In this document: positions 45,029 to 54,900 of the stretch, in pieces
Position numbering within the stretch: position 1 is the first letter of the stretch
How the letters are laid out: the number at the start of each line of letters is the position of its first letter
DNA from: an uncultured Eubacteriales bacterium
GTDB lineage: Bacteria; Bacillota; Clostridia; Oscillospirales; Acutalibacteraceae
NCBI GenBank assembly: GCA_934464585.1
Contig: CAKSJY010000001.1
Span: forward strand, 62,001 to 126,000
Reading direction: 5' to 3'
Length of the DNA: 64,000 nucleotides
Made by a program: the position numbers and the translations under genes
The notes under the pieces: generated by a model
Database searches by the model: none
Seen by the model: only the letters and a program-made list of their open reading frames with translations
What the model was told of the DNA's origin: nothing

Positions 45029-45114
45029 TGTCTCAATGATAAAGTTGAATACAGTCATCTATCTAGTTAAATTATTTATGGGTAGATAGATGTTTTCATC
45101 TCCATGAACGAAGA

Positions 45115-45145
45115 AACGACCCACATCTAAAAGACGCGGGTCGTT
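45115..45145 (-). terminator. Hairpin after the htrA gene
   Basis: AACGACCC and GGGTCGTT flank about 15 bases just beyond the htrA stop. There is no long T tract, so it may be a weak terminator. Confidence 0.55.
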
Positions 45146-45160
45146 GTCGTATTTTAAAGT

Positions 45161-46597
45161 TTAATTTTGCGTTTGTCCCTTATCCTCTAAAACTTTAACT
45201 GTAACATTAAAAGTAGATTCACCACTTTTTTCTGTTTTAGGACGATATATTAAAAGATTAACCTCGTCGTTTGGAGAATGTTTTGAAAGTTCTGAATATA
45301 AAATATCGAAACTTGTTATTTGTACATCATCTATTTTGGTGATGATATCTCCAACCTCGACACCCTTAGCAATGAGGTCACTGTCGCTTGAAATGTCAAC
45401 AACGATGATACCCTGTGGTACAGAATATACTTGAGATTGATATGAACTTACTACCTTTCCAGTCATACCAAGACGTACTCTTCCTGAAACATAACCCTGA
45501 GAAATTATATCATCGACAACAGATTTTGCGGTATTTATCGGAATAGCAAATCCCATACCTTCGAAACCAGTAGCTACGATTTTTGATGTGTTAATTCCTA
45601 CAACCCTACCGTTCATATTTACTAATGCACCGCCGGAATTGCCAGGATTTATAGCGGCATCTGTCTGGATGTATTTAACTGAACTTGACGAGGAAACAGT
45701 TCTATTTAATGCAGAAACGACTCCTCGGGTTAGCGAATTTGCAAAATCTAAACCACCTGGGTTGCCTATAGCAATTACCCATGATCCGACGTTTATATCG
45801 TCAGAATTGCCAAATTCAGCTGCAGTTAGGTTGTTAGCATCTATTTTTACAACGGCTAGGTCGGTTCTTGTGTCATATCCAATAACAGTACCCGAGTATT
45901 CTTTTGAATCGTTTGTAACTATCTTTACTTTATATTTTTTAGAATCCCCAATAACATGGGAGTTTGTGAGAATATATCCGTCGCTACTTATAATTATACC
46001 GGAACCCTGACCCTTTGGATCAGACTCGATATCGGCGGAACTTTCATAGATAACGACTCCAACAACAGCAGGAGATACGTTTTTGTAAACTTGTTCTGCG
46101 CTTAATGAACTTTCGTCATCGCTTCCTGAAACTATATTTATTTTAGGTCCATTAGGATTAAATACAAAATTATTGCTAGAAGTGTTTTGTTCGGATTCAA
46201 CGGGAGTTGATATATACTTTTCGACTTCATTTACAATGTTATTTAGATTTTGACCTTTAAAGAAAAATGAAAGTGAGCATCTTGCTATAATTCCAAGTAG
46301 TAGAATGACTAGTATAGACCCTACTATAATTAAAAATATCATAAGGCCGTTGTCAGTTTTTTTCTTTGGTGGTTTTTGGTCCAGTAAATTTTTTGGACTA
46401 TTAGTTACCAAATCTGTGCTTTGAGGAGGCTCTTGATCATCGCTAGTGTTTTCATTATTGTTTTCCTGTGGGTCTTCATCTGTAGGTATGTCACTATTTG
46501 GCGTATCTAAGTTTTCAGATTCGATGGCAGGTGTTTCATTTGATTGTAGGTTGTCGTCTTTATTTTCTTGATCGTTATTTAGGCTGTTTTCATCCAT
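45161..46597 (-). CDS. htrA: HtrA/DegP-family serine protease with PDZ domain
   Basis: The 478-residue membrane-anchored protease degrades misfolded proteins outside the membrane. An acidic, Asn/Gln-rich cytoplasmic region (about 1-90) leads to one TM helix (about 85-110). The trypsin-like domain follows, with the triad His in ILTNSHVIG, Asp in RTDLAVVKID and Ser in NPGNSGGAL, then a PDZ domain (GVEVGDIITKID). I place the start at ATG 46597 because TAGGAGAATT lies just upstream; the extension to 46657 has no SD. It stands alone, divergent from spoVAE. Confidence 0.92.
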   Translation of the reverse strand: MDENSLNNDQENKDDNLQSNETPAIESENLDTPNSDIPTDEDPQENNNENTSDDQEPPQSTDLVTNSPKNLLDQKPPKKKTDNGLMIFLIIVGSILVILLLGIIARCSLSFFFKGQNLNNIVNEVEKYISTPVESEQNTSSNNFVFNPNGPKINIVSGSDDESSLSAEQVYKNVSPAVVGVVIYESSADIESDPKGQGSGIIISSDGYILTNSHVIGDSKKYKVKIVTNDSKEYSGTVIGYDTRTDLAVVKIDANNLTAAEFGNSDDINVGSWVIAIGNPGGLDFANSLTRGVVSALNRTVSSSSSVKYIQTDAAINPGNSGGALVNMNGRVVGINTSKIVATGFEGMGFAIPINTAKSVVDDIISQGYVSGRVRLGMTGKVVSSYQSQVYSVPQGIIVVDISSDSDLIAKGVEVGDIITKIDDVQITSFDILYSELSKHSPNDEVNLLIYRPKTEKSGESTFNVTVKVLEDKGQTQN

Positions 46598-46827
46598 AAT
46601 AATTCTCCTATCTATAAAAATTATCACGAAAAGCAGACGGAAAATGATATTGGACATATATTATATTTTCACGCAGCTTTATGTATTTTGGTTTACTATA
46701 GAATATAATACCACCACATAATCCGAAAAACAAGTGTATCAATTTAAATCATATTAACAAAATATTAAAAAAATGAATAAGTTTATGATTTATTGCAAAC
46801 AATATCGATTAAAGTGGGGTGATTAAT

Positions 46828-47184
46828 TTGGACTATGTAAAAGCTTTTATAATAGGAGGCCTCATATGCGTAATTGGGCAAATCCTAATAGATAAAACAA
46901 GTCTTACTCCAGCGAGAATATTGGTATTATTCGTTACGCTTGGGGTGGTTCTTGGGGCTATTGGAATATATGAACCATTTGCACAATTTGCAGGTGCTGG
47001 AGCAACTGTACCCCTTACCGGATTTGGTTATACAATGGCGATGGGTACAAAAGAGGCGATAGACCAAAAAGGACTTATTGGAGTGCTTACAGGTGGAGTA
47101 ACTGCAGGTGCGGCCGGGATTGCGGCCGCGGTACTTTTTGGATATTTAGCAGCTTTAGTATCAAAGCCAAAGGATAAATCATAA
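46828..47184 (+). CDS. spoVAE: Stage V sporulation protein AE (SpoVAE)
   Basis: The 118-residue membrane protein is part of the SpoVA channel that moves dipicolinic acid into the spore. It has four helices and the family motifs DYVKAFIIGGLICVIGQ, SLTPARILV and GAGATVPLTGFGY. The TTG at 46828 gives the usual length; the GTG at 46819 overlaps its GGGGTG ribosome site. spoVAC and spoVAD are not adjacent, which is unusual because spoVAC-AD-AE normally form one operon. They are probably elsewhere in the genome. Confidence 0.92.
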   Translation: MDYVKAFIIGGLICVIGQILIDKTSLTPARILVLFVTLGVVLGAIGIYEPFAQFAGAGATVPLTGFGYTMAMGTKEAIDQKGLIGVLTGGVTAGAAGIAAAVLFGYLAALVSKPKDKS

Positions 47185-47188
47185 ATTT

Positions 47189-47226
47189 TGCCTCGTCAGG
47201 TATATAACTTGACGAGGCAGATTTTT
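47189..47226 (+). terminator. Terminator of spoVAE
   Basis: TGCCTCGTCA and TGACGAGGCA flank an 11 base loop, followed by GATTTTT. Confidence 0.88.
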
Positions 47227-47360
47227 GCCTTAATGACTGCTGAAATATATGATGAGAAAGGAATTTAGAGTAAAACATCGATCGGAACAACTTGAGATAT
47301 TTCTTGAGTTTTAGATAGAGAGTGATTAAACTACCCTTATTAAATTAGTTGTTGTAATAT

Positions 47361-47390
47361 AAAAACGCCACCACAAAAGTGGTGGCGCAT
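47361..47390 (-). terminator. Terminator of the nhaC gene
   Basis: On the minus strand GCGCCACCAC, loop TTTT, GTGGTGGCG then TTTTTAT. Confidence 0.93.
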
Positions 47391-47392
47391 AG

Positions 47393-48943
47393 TTAACTAA
47401 GTTTTTCGGATTTTACAACATTACTATTTGAAAAGTATTTGTGAAGCAAGTATAGTGCCACAACGAAGGAAACTATCGAAAACGATATTGTTATTATAAA
47501 GCTATTTGTAATTCCTGCGACGATGTATCCTAAAAATGATACTCCTGCAACTAATCCTGCATAAGGTAACTGTGTTGTAACATGGTCCATATGATTACAG
47601 CCGGCACCGGTTGATGACAAGATTGTTGTATCTGATATTGGCGAACAATGGTCACCAAATACTGCACCGGATAGTGTAGCCGATATAGCAATAACCGTAA
47701 TTTCAGGTGCTATTCTTTGGCATACCATAATAACGATTGGGATTAAAATTCCGAAGGTTCCCCAGGATGTTCCCATTGAAAATGCTAAGAATGCTGCTAC
47801 AATAAAAACGATAGCGGGAATAAACATAACCGGCATATTAGATTTTGAAACCAAATCTCCAACATATTCACCTGTACTCAATAAATCACGGCAAATTCCA
47901 CTTATTGTCCAAGCGAATGTTAATATAACAAATGCCGGTACCATTGATTTTACACCTTGATTTATTCCATCTATAAATTCCTTGAATGATAATAACTTAC
48001 GTGGAACAAACATAACAAAAGCAATAATCAGTGAAATGAATGCTCCGAAAGTTATTGCTTGTGAAGCATTAGTTTTGCCGAATGCCTCTATTAACGAAAC
48101 ATTACCCTTAAAGAAGTCACCCAAATAAAGCATAAACAAAAGAGAGAATATTATTAATGAAACGATTGGAATAATTAAATCTATAACTTTTCCTTTATCA
48201 GAAGGTGTTATTTGTTCAATATCCTGGTCCATTGTTTCGTTATCGCTAACTAAGACATTACCGGTAGCAATGGCCTTGTTTTCAAATTTGGCCATTGGTC
48301 CAAAATCCCAGCCTTTTAGTGATATTATAAGAAGCATTATAATAGTTAGGATAGCATACAAGTTGTATGGAATAGTTTTTATAAAGGTGGTCATACCGTT
48401 TACTCCGGTTCCATCCATATATGAAATAACAGAGGCAGCCCAGCTCGAAACCGGGGCTAATATACATATTGGAGCAGCAGTTGCATCGATTAAATATGCA
48501 AGCTTTGCTCGCGAAACCTTGTTTTTATCTGTTATAGGTTTCATAACAGTACCGACAGTTAGACAATTGAAATAATCATCTATAAATATAAATACACCTA
48601 AGATAAATGTTGAAATTTGAGCCCAGGGACGTGAATTTATTTTATGAGATGCCCAATTTCCATATGCTTGAGATCCACCGGCCTTTGTTATAACAAAAAC
48701 TAAAGCACCTAAAATTGCTAAGAATATAATTATGTATGCATTTTCTCCAATATTTTTGCTCATAAGCGAAAATATTACTTCAATTGAACCTATGATACCA
48801 CTTCCAGTGCTAAAAGCATATATAATAGCCCCGGACAATATACCGATGAACAAAGAAGATATGACTTCTTTTGTGATAAGTGCCAACACAATCGCGATAA
48901 TAGGTGGTAGCACCGATAAAAATCCTACTTCAATCGGATTCAT
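47393..48943 (-). CDS. NhaC-family Na+/H+ antiporter
   Basis: The 516-residue protein has about 12 transmembrane helices and the family motifs FIDDYFNCLTVG, DHCSPISDTT and FSMGTSWGTFG. It probably exchanges sodium for protons (some members exchange amino acids or organic acids). It begins with a strongly hydrophobic segment and GAGGGG upstream of the ATG. It lies next to two sodium-coupled amino acid symporters, so together they may recycle sodium. Substrate is inferred from family only. Confidence 0.9.
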   Translation of the reverse strand: MNPIEVGFLSVLPPIIAIVLALITKEVISSLFIGILSGAIIYAFSTGSGIIGSIEVIFSLMSKNIGENAYIIIFLAILGALVFVITKAGGSQAYGNWASHKINSRPWAQISTFILGVFIFIDDYFNCLTVGTVMKPITDKNKVSRAKLAYLIDATAAPICILAPVSSWAASVISYMDGTGVNGMTTFIKTIPYNLYAILTIIMLLIISLKGWDFGPMAKFENKAIATGNVLVSDNETMDQDIEQITPSDKGKVIDLIIPIVSLIIFSLLFMLYLGDFFKGNVSLIEAFGKTNASQAITFGAFISLIIAFVMFVPRKLLSFKEFIDGINQGVKSMVPAFVILTFAWTISGICRDLLSTGEYVGDLVSKSNMPVMFIPAIVFIVAAFLAFSMGTSWGTFGILIPIVIMVCQRIAPEITVIAISATLSGAVFGDHCSPISDTTILSSTGAGCNHMDHVTTQLPYAGLVAGVSFLGYIVAGITNSFIITISFSIVSFVVALYLLHKYFSNSNVVKSEKLS

Positions 48944-48997
48944 TAATAAAACCCCTCTCAGAATGTGAAAACTAATTCGAATAAAGTTATAATTATT

Positions 48998-49035
48998 AAA
49001 AACCGTTATTCCTAAAAGATAAGAATAACGGTTTT
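48998..49035. terminator. Bidirectional-type terminator between symporters and nhaC
   Basis: AAAAACCGTTATTC and GAATAACGGTTTT flank an 11 base loop. It lies 143 bp after the symporter stop on the minus strand and can form in either direction. Confidence 0.85.
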
Positions 49036-49177
49036 GTGAATCTGAAATAGCAAACGCAATTTATATATTTCAGATTATAAATATATGTGGCAATAAGACC
49101 GAAATAAGTTTTATTACCTACAAATATTATTTCAACAATACCGCAGAATATACTGCTAAATTAAGGAAAGACAAAAC

Positions 49178-50572
49178 TTATTTCCAAGCATCTGCATTTT
49201 TTATACCGAGTTCTTCAGGATGAAATACAGGGTCTTTGCCTTCTTTTTTTTGCTTTACATAATCATTTAATGCTTTAAATGAAATGTTACCTAAATATAA
49301 TATTACAAGAATATTTACAAGTGCCATAATTCCCATCAATATGTCTGCAATGTTCCATACAGTGCCAAACTTTGCCTGACTTCCAAGGAAAACAGCTAAT
49401 AGATATGTGACTTTTATAAAGTTTAAAAATTTATTACTATTTTTTATAAAAAGTACGTTAGATTCAACGTAACAATAATTTCCTATAATTGAGGTAAAAG
49501 CGAATGTAAATACAGAAAATGTAATGAAATGTATACCTATGGAACCGACTTGATTTTTAACTGCCATTTGTACAAAAGGGATACCATTTAGTCCACAGTT
49601 TAAATCTACTCCTGAAAGTAACACGATAAACGCTGAAGTTGTACAGATTAATATTGTATCGATAAATACAGATAATATTTGAACCAAGCCCTGTTTTACA
49701 GGATGTGATACATCAGCTGTTGCGGCTGCATTTGGCGCACTACCCATACCTGCTTCGTTGGAAAATAAACCACGTTTTATTCCGATTAATAACACACTTC
49801 CGGTAAATCCACCAAATATAGCTTTAAAATCAAATGCGCTACTGAATATAGAGCGAAACATTTCAGGTATTTTTTGAAAGTTTGTAATTGTAATATATAA
49901 TCCAAGAGCCATATATACAAGTGCCATAATAGGAACAAGATATGAAGTGATAAAACCTATTCGCTTTATACCTCCAAATATCATAGCTGCAGTAAGTGCG
50001 GTAAGCGCAATACCAACTAACAGAGGGTAAATAGTGTCAGCGTAATTTGGAATGTAATATTCAAAAGATGAAGAGATAGTATACGAATGTAAAGCGTTAA
50101 ATCCATAAGCGAAACATAATATTAGGATAATTGAGAAGGCAATACCTAAGTATCTGTTTCCAAGCGCCTTTTGAATATAATATGATGGTCCACCTCGGAA
50201 AGAGTCGTTGTCTCTATCTTTATAAATTTGAGCCAATGTACTTTCTACAAAGGCTGAAGCTGCGCCTATAATAGCCATAATCCACATCCAAAAAACAGCT
50301 CCGGGACCACCTAATATAATTGCGACTGTAATACCGGCAATGTTTCCGGTACCGACTCTTGATGCGGTAGAGATCATTAAAGCCTGAAATGATGACATCT
50401 TCTCACCATTTGGTCGTTCTCTTAAAGCCCTAAGTGCTTCCGGTAACATCCTTATTTGAACAAACTTTGTTCTGATTGTGAAGTAAATTCCTGCCACAAG
50501 TAAAAGTACTATTAATATATTAGAGTACAAAAAATCGTTTATATATATCAAAAAATTATCTATAAAATTCAT
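49178..50572 (-). CDS. Alanine/glycine:cation symporter, copy 2
   Basis: The 464-residue AGCS-family protein has about 11 membrane helices and the signature GTGNIAGITVAIILGGPGAV (about 73-92). Also conserved are LFSNEAGMGSAPNAAATADVSHPVKQGL and DTILICTTSAF. It imports alanine or glycine with sodium or protons. It is highly similar along its length to the next gene and ends 42 bp after it, so the pair arose by tandem duplication. The differing residues are mainly in the loops. Confidence 0.93.
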   Translation of the reverse strand: MNFIDNFLIYINDFLYSNILIVLLLVAGIYFTIRTKFVQIRMLPEALRALRERPNGEKMSSFQALMISTASRVGTGNIAGITVAIILGGPGAVFWMWIMAIIGAASAFVESTLAQIYKDRDNDSFRGGPSYYIQKALGNRYLGIAFSIILILCFAYGFNALHSYTISSSFEYYIPNYADTIYPLLVGIALTALTAAMIFGGIKRIGFITSYLVPIMALVYMALGLYITITNFQKIPEMFRSIFSSAFDFKAIFGGFTGSVLLIGIKRGLFSNEAGMGSAPNAAATADVSHPVKQGLVQILSVFIDTILICTTSAFIVLLSGVDLNCGLNGIPFVQMAVKNQVGSIGIHFITFSVFTFAFTSIIGNYCYVESNVLFIKNSNKFLNFIKVTYLLAVFLGSQAKFGTVWNIADILMGIMALVNILVILYLGNISFKALNDYVKQKKEGKDPVFHPEELGIKNADAWK

Positions 50573-50614
50573 TGAACAAACATTTCTCCCTTCAAAGTTG
50601 TAAGGTGTGAAACT

Positions 50615-52006
50615 TTAATTCCAGGCTTCGGTATTTTTAATTCCGAGTTTTTCTGGATTAAATGTAGGATTTTTTCCTTCTTTCTTTTGACTTATATAAT
50701 CCTTAAGTGCCTTAACAACAACCTTGTTGAGTGCAAAAATAGCGAAAATATTTACAATCGCCATAAACGCCATTAGTATATCCGCCAAATTCCAAACTGT
50801 TGTTAGTGTTGCTTGTGTTCCTAAGAAGACAGCAACTAAACATGTACATCTGAATATGTTTAAAACTAATTTACTGTTTTTAATGAATAAAACATTTGAC
50901 TCTGCATAACAGTAATTTCCTATTATTGATGTAAATGCAAACATAAATATAGATGCTGTTATAAAGTGTATACCTAAAGAACCTATTTGATTTTCAACTG
51001 CTGCCTGCACAAGAGGTATACCGTTTAAGCCTCCATTAATATCGACACCGGATAGTAGGATTATAAATGCTGATGTTGTACATATTAGAAGTGTGTCTAT
51101 ACATACGGATACTATTTGAACTAAGCCCTGCTTTACAGGATGTGATACATCAGCTGTTGCAGCTGCATTTGGAGCACTACCCATACCTGCTTCATTGGAA
51201 AATAATCCACGTTTTATTCCTATAAGCATTGCACTACCTGCAAAGGAACCAAACATAGCCTTAAAATTAAATGCGCTTTCAAATATCATTCTGAACATTT
51301 CAGGGACTTTGCCGATATTCATTATGATAGTATATCCTCCCAAAACCATATAAAGAAGTGCCATAACCGGTACAATATATGAACTTACAAATCCGATTCT
51401 ATGGACACCGCCAAATATTACAAGGCCTGTGATTACAGCAATTATTATTCCTGTTATATATGGATATATTGTGTTTTTATAGTTAGGAATATAGAATTCA
51501 AGTGAAGAGGATATGTTATATGATTGCACAACGTTGAGTCCGTATACCATACAAGCTATTAAAAATATTGAAAATATAATACCGAGCCAGCGTTTGCCTA
51601 AAGCTTTTTCTATATAGTAGGCGGGACCACCCCTAAAATCTCCCTTATCCTTCAACTTATATACTTGAGCCAGAGTGCTTTCTGCAAAAGCTGATGCGGA
51701 ACCTATAATAGCCATTACCCACATCCAAAAAACAGATCCGGGTCCTCCGAGGACGATTGCAACGGCTATACCGGCAATATTTCCGGTTCCGACTCTGGAA
51801 GCGGTTGAAATCATTAATGCTTGAAATGAAGAGACCTTTTGATCTTTAGACTTTTCTGTTACAGATTTTATTGCTTCAGGAAACATTCGTATTTGTACAA
51901 ATTTAGTTCTAAATGTAAAGAATAGACCTGCAGCGATTAATAGTAATATTAGCATATGAGAGTATAAAAAGTCGCTAATTTCAACTAATATTGTATCTAA
52001 TTGCAT
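50615..52006 (-). CDS. Alanine/glycine:cation symporter, copy 1
   Basis: This 463-residue AGCS protein carries the same signature (GTGNIAGIAVAIVLGGPGSV) and substrate-site region (LFSNEAGMGSAPNAAATADV) as its neighbour. Its ATG at 52006 has GAGGTGATG upstream. It is transcribed first of the pair. No riboswitch (for example a glycine aptamer) is obvious in the 111 bp upstream region. Confidence 0.93.
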   Translation of the reverse strand: MQLDTILVEISDFLYSHMLILLLIAAGLFFTFRTKFVQIRMFPEAIKSVTEKSKDQKVSSFQALMISTASRVGTGNIAGIAVAIVLGGPGSVFWMWVMAIIGSASAFAESTLAQVYKLKDKGDFRGGPAYYIEKALGKRWLGIIFSIFLIACMVYGLNVVQSYNISSSLEFYIPNYKNTIYPYITGIIIAVITGLVIFGGVHRIGFVSSYIVPVMALLYMVLGGYTIIMNIGKVPEMFRMIFESAFNFKAMFGSFAGSAMLIGIKRGLFSNEAGMGSAPNAAATADVSHPVKQGLVQIVSVCIDTLLICTTSAFIILLSGVDINGGLNGIPLVQAAVENQIGSLGIHFITASIFMFAFTSIIGNYCYAESNVLFIKNSKLVLNIFRCTCLVAVFLGTQATLTTVWNLADILMAFMAIVNIFAIFALNKVVVKALKDYISQKKEGKNPTFNPEKLGIKNTEAWN

Positions 52007-52117
52007 TGTGGAATATCATCACCTCAGTTTATTTTAATTAATATATTTGTATATTATACCATAAATTTGTTTAAAAATCTACATATTGTGTTACTATGTA
52101 AATGCTTAGGTAAGTAT

Positions 52118-53773
52118 TTAGTGTCTTTTTCTTTTGTGTCGGCCGGATCCTATTTTTACTTTACCTCTTCTGTGGTCCTTTTTTGGTTTTGCCCTTTTAG
52201 CTTTTTTTTCGACTACAGTAGCCGGGCTACCGTTAATTTTAAAGTCTCTCATGTTGATCAAAACTTCATCTAATTTTTCGGAAGGTATAGCTACGATAGA
52301 ATCGTTATCATATATTTCAATCTTTCCGATCTCGCTTCCTACTATAGATGTAAGATTTGCAATTGCGGAGACAATATGTGCCGGAGCAATCTTCTTATTT
52401 CTTCCTACCGACATAATTATTTTTGAATATTCGATATCATTTCTATTTGCTTTAGTTGGTTTAACAGATTTTATGTCTGCTAATTCACATTCCTTTTTGC
52501 CAAATTGGAGTTGGAGCAATACTGCAGCTACAGATTTTGGGTCATAACCTCTTTTAGCTAATTCCTCCACAGTGTCCATATGCACAAAATCAGTAGTACT
52601 TTTTACTAGATTTTCAACTTGAGCTATAACTAAATCGTTATGTCGTTCTATTATGTTTTCAACACTTGGAATTTCCTTTTCTGATATTTTAGAATTGGTA
52701 ATTCTTGCGATTTTTTTAAGCATATCAACTTGGTTGCGACCACTACATATGCTAATTGCAGTTCCGGACTTACCTGCTCTACCTGTTCTTCCAATTCTAT
52801 GTACATAATATTCTATGTTTTGAGGTATGTCATAGTTTATAACATAATCTATATCGTTTACATCAATTCCTCTTGCAGCAACGTCTGTTGCAATTAAAAT
52901 ATTGGTTCTGCCGGCTTTGAATGAATTCATGACAGTGGTTCTTTGCGACTGTTTCATGTCACCATGTAGACCATCAGCACTGAAATTATACTTATGCAAA
53001 TATTGTGTCAATTCATCAACCATTCTTTTTGTATTACAGAATAAGATAGCTCGTTTTGGGTTTGCATAGCTTAAAATAAGATTTAAAGCATCCATTTTTT
53101 TACCCATCGGAACATTATAGTAGTGCTGACTGATATTTTCAACAGTCATTTGTTTTACTTTGACCTCGATAAGCACCGGATCTTTCTGGAACTTTTTCGT
53201 TAAATCTAAAATTTCTTTTGGCATAGTTGCTGAAAAGAGAATGGTTTGACGATCTTCGGGTGCTGATTCGAGTATTTTTTCAATATCGTCTCTAAAGCCC
53301 ATGCTAAGCATTTCATCAGCTTCATCTAAAACAGCCATTTTTAGGTTATCGAGCTTAAGGGTTTTTCTTTTCATATGATCCATTACTCGACCCGGAGTTC
53401 CGATTACTATATTAGCAGATTTTAGTCTTGCTATCTGGCGATCCATCGGTGCACCACCATATACGTCTACTATTTTTATGCCTTCTTTAAACTTGGTTAG
53501 CTTCCTCATTTCATCGCAGGCCTGCATTGCAAGCTCTCTTGTTGGGCATAATATTAATATTTGAACAGTTTTTAATTCTGTATCAACTTTCTCGATTGCC
53601 GGGATTCCGAAAGCTACTGTTTTTCCTGTACCGGTTTGAGATTTTCCAATAACATCTATATTTTGTTTAATCACAGGTATAGATTTAGCCTGTATTTCGG
53701 TAGGTTTATCAAAGCCTATATCATCAATAGCTTTTTGGATTTCTGCCGATATTTCCATTTCTTTAAATGACAA
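52118..53773 (-). CDS. DEAD-box RNA helicase with DbpA-type C-terminal domain
   Basis: The 551-residue helicase has the Q motif (FKEMEISAEIQKAIDDIGFD start), Walker A SQTGTGKT (about 46), DEAD box VLDEADEML (about 150), SAT (about 180) and motif VI HRIGRTGRAG (about 325). After the RecA pair comes a DbpA/CsdA-like RNA-binding domain (about 440-520) and a very basic tail (KPKKDHRRGK). It likely acts in ribosome assembly or cold-shock RNA remodelling (CshA/DeaD-like). A 23 bp palindrome in its leader (53799-53821) may regulate it. Confidence 0.93.
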   Translation of the reverse strand: MSFKEMEISAEIQKAIDDIGFDKPTEIQAKSIPVIKQNIDVIGKSQTGTGKTVAFGIPAIEKVDTELKTVQILILCPTRELAMQACDEMRKLTKFKEGIKIVDVYGGAPMDRQIARLKSANIVIGTPGRVMDHMKRKTLKLDNLKMAVLDEADEMLSMGFRDDIEKILESAPEDRQTILFSATMPKEILDLTKKFQKDPVLIEVKVKQMTVENISQHYYNVPMGKKMDALNLILSYANPKRAILFCNTKRMVDELTQYLHKYNFSADGLHGDMKQSQRTTVMNSFKAGRTNILIATDVAARGIDVNDIDYVINYDIPQNIEYYVHRIGRTGRAGKSGTAISICSGRNQVDMLKKIARITNSKISEKEIPSVENIIERHNDLVIAQVENLVKSTTDFVHMDTVEELAKRGYDPKSVAAVLLQLQFGKKECELADIKSVKPTKANRNDIEYSKIIMSVGRNKKIAPAHIVSAIANLTSIVGSEIGKIEIYDNDSIVAIPSEKLDEVLINMRDFKINGSPATVVEKKAKRAKPKKDHRRGKVKIGSGRHKRKRH

Positions 53774-54082
53774 TTCTTTTCCTCATTTCAAATCACTATA
53801 TATAGATTATTAATCTATATAAAATCATAAAATATCCTATTTTTACCTTAAAGGAAATTAAGATAAAAAAATATTATATCACATTTAGAGAAAAAATAGA
53901 AATACTATTTTTACTTTAAAATTAAAAAAGTGATTTTCTACTAAAATATTTCAGAATTAAAGCCCAATTTTTTACGTTAAATGAGGGTTTTAATTCTTTA
54001 GAGGATTTATTGTCGATTTTTGCTAAAGTATAATAGTTGCACAATGTGAAAATTTTTCCCAAAACCTTATGTAGACAGTAGG
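53774..54082. other. AT-rich intergenic region between helicase and GHKL kinase
   Basis: The 309 bp between divergent genes contain the palindrome above and a TATAAT at 54029-54034 that may serve the plus-strand gene (its -35 region TTTATT is poor). No gene is seen. Confidence 0.45.
53799..53821. promoter_or_regulatory. 23 bp perfect palindrome in the helicase leader
   Basis: TATATAGATTA and TAATCTATATA are perfect arms around one T. It lies 26 bp upstream of the helicase ATG and could be a hairpin in its mRNA or a dimer-protein site. Confidence 0.6.
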
Positions 54083-54721
54083 ATGATAGCTGTGATAAAT
54101 GTTGTTAATTATACGAAAAGTTTATATGAAAGCAAAGAATACGATCCGGAAGAGATCAATGCTACTCTCAAAGTATGTCATGATATAAAAAGTTTGCTCT
54201 TTGTTATATCAAGTTATATAGAGTTAGGAGAATACGATAAGGCTCTCAGGAAAATAAGAGATATTTGTCAGGTGAACAAATCAAAAAGTAATGTGCGTCA
54301 GGTATTAAACTCATTTATATCAAATAAGATTGAAATGGCGAGGGCTAATGGAATAAGTTTTTGTTTAACAAAAAGCCAAAATTTATTTGCAAGTATAGAT
54401 GAATTTGATTTGTGTGTAATATTGGGTAATACTATTGACAATGCAATCGAAGCTTGCAATCAAATACATAATGATTTCGACAAATATATTAATATGATCC
54501 TATTTAGAAAAGGAAAGTATCTTCATTTTATTATAACCAATCCTGTAGATAAAAAGGTAAAAATAAAAAGACATAAGATTATTACAACTAAAAAAGAAAA
54601 ATATATACATGGATTTGGTATTGGCAATGTTAAGTCTGCTGTAAAAAAATATAACGGTAAGATTAAGATAACACAAAGAGATCAAACTTTTTCAGTCCAC
54701 ATAAAAATTAGAAATGATTAA
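54083..54721 (+). CDS. Soluble AgrC/Spo0B-like GHKL histidine kinase
   Basis: The 212-residue protein lacks any membrane or sensor domain. A helical phosphoacceptor region has CHDIKSLL (His about 36), the HDxxN-type H-box of AgrC/Spo0B kinases, where Asn is replaced by Ser. A complete-looking ATPase domain follows with the N box GNTIDNAIEA (about 116) and GFGIGNVKSAV (about 185). No response regulator is adjacent. It may be a phosphotransferase like Spo0B or a soluble kinase acting on a distant regulator. The ATG at 54083 has only a weak AGGATG signal; a GTG three codons on is an alternative. Confidence 0.75.
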   Translation: MIAVINVVNYTKSLYESKEYDPEEINATLKVCHDIKSLLFVISSYIELGEYDKALRKIRDICQVNKSKSNVRQVLNSFISNKIEMARANGISFCLTKSQNLFASIDEFDLCVILGNTIDNAIEACNQIHNDFDKYINMILFRKGKYLHFIITNPVDKKVKIKRHKIITTKKEKYIHGFGIGNVKSAVKKYNGKIKITQRDQTFSVHIKIRND

Positions 54722-54801
54722 ATCTTTTACATTGTTTTTCCCCTTACTAAAAATTAAAAGCATTTCCATCTTCGTCTTTTGGTTTTTAGAGGGGGATTAT
54801 T

Positions 54802-54873
54802 TTGAAAAAATTACTACTAATAAGATTAAACTATAGACATATAATACTAATGCAAACGCAAAAAGATAAATAA
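54802..54873 (+). CDS. Candidate 23-residue cationic peptide
   Basis: A TTG at 54802 preceded by AGAGGGGGATTATT opens a short ORF with an N-terminal KKLLLIRLNYRHIILMQTQK. The ribosome site is strong. It lies between the kinase gene and the SASP gene in a 179 bp gap. I do not recognise it; spore formers use many such small peptides, but this could be chance. Confidence 0.4.
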   Translation: MKKLLLIRLNYRHIILMQTQKDK

Positions 54874-54900
54874 CAAATTAAATAAAAGGAGTGTTTCAAT

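Noticed and set aside
50572..52117. Glycine riboswitch before the symporters
   Set aside because: The 111 bp upstream of the first symporter is too short for a tandem aptamer and lacks its conserved core.
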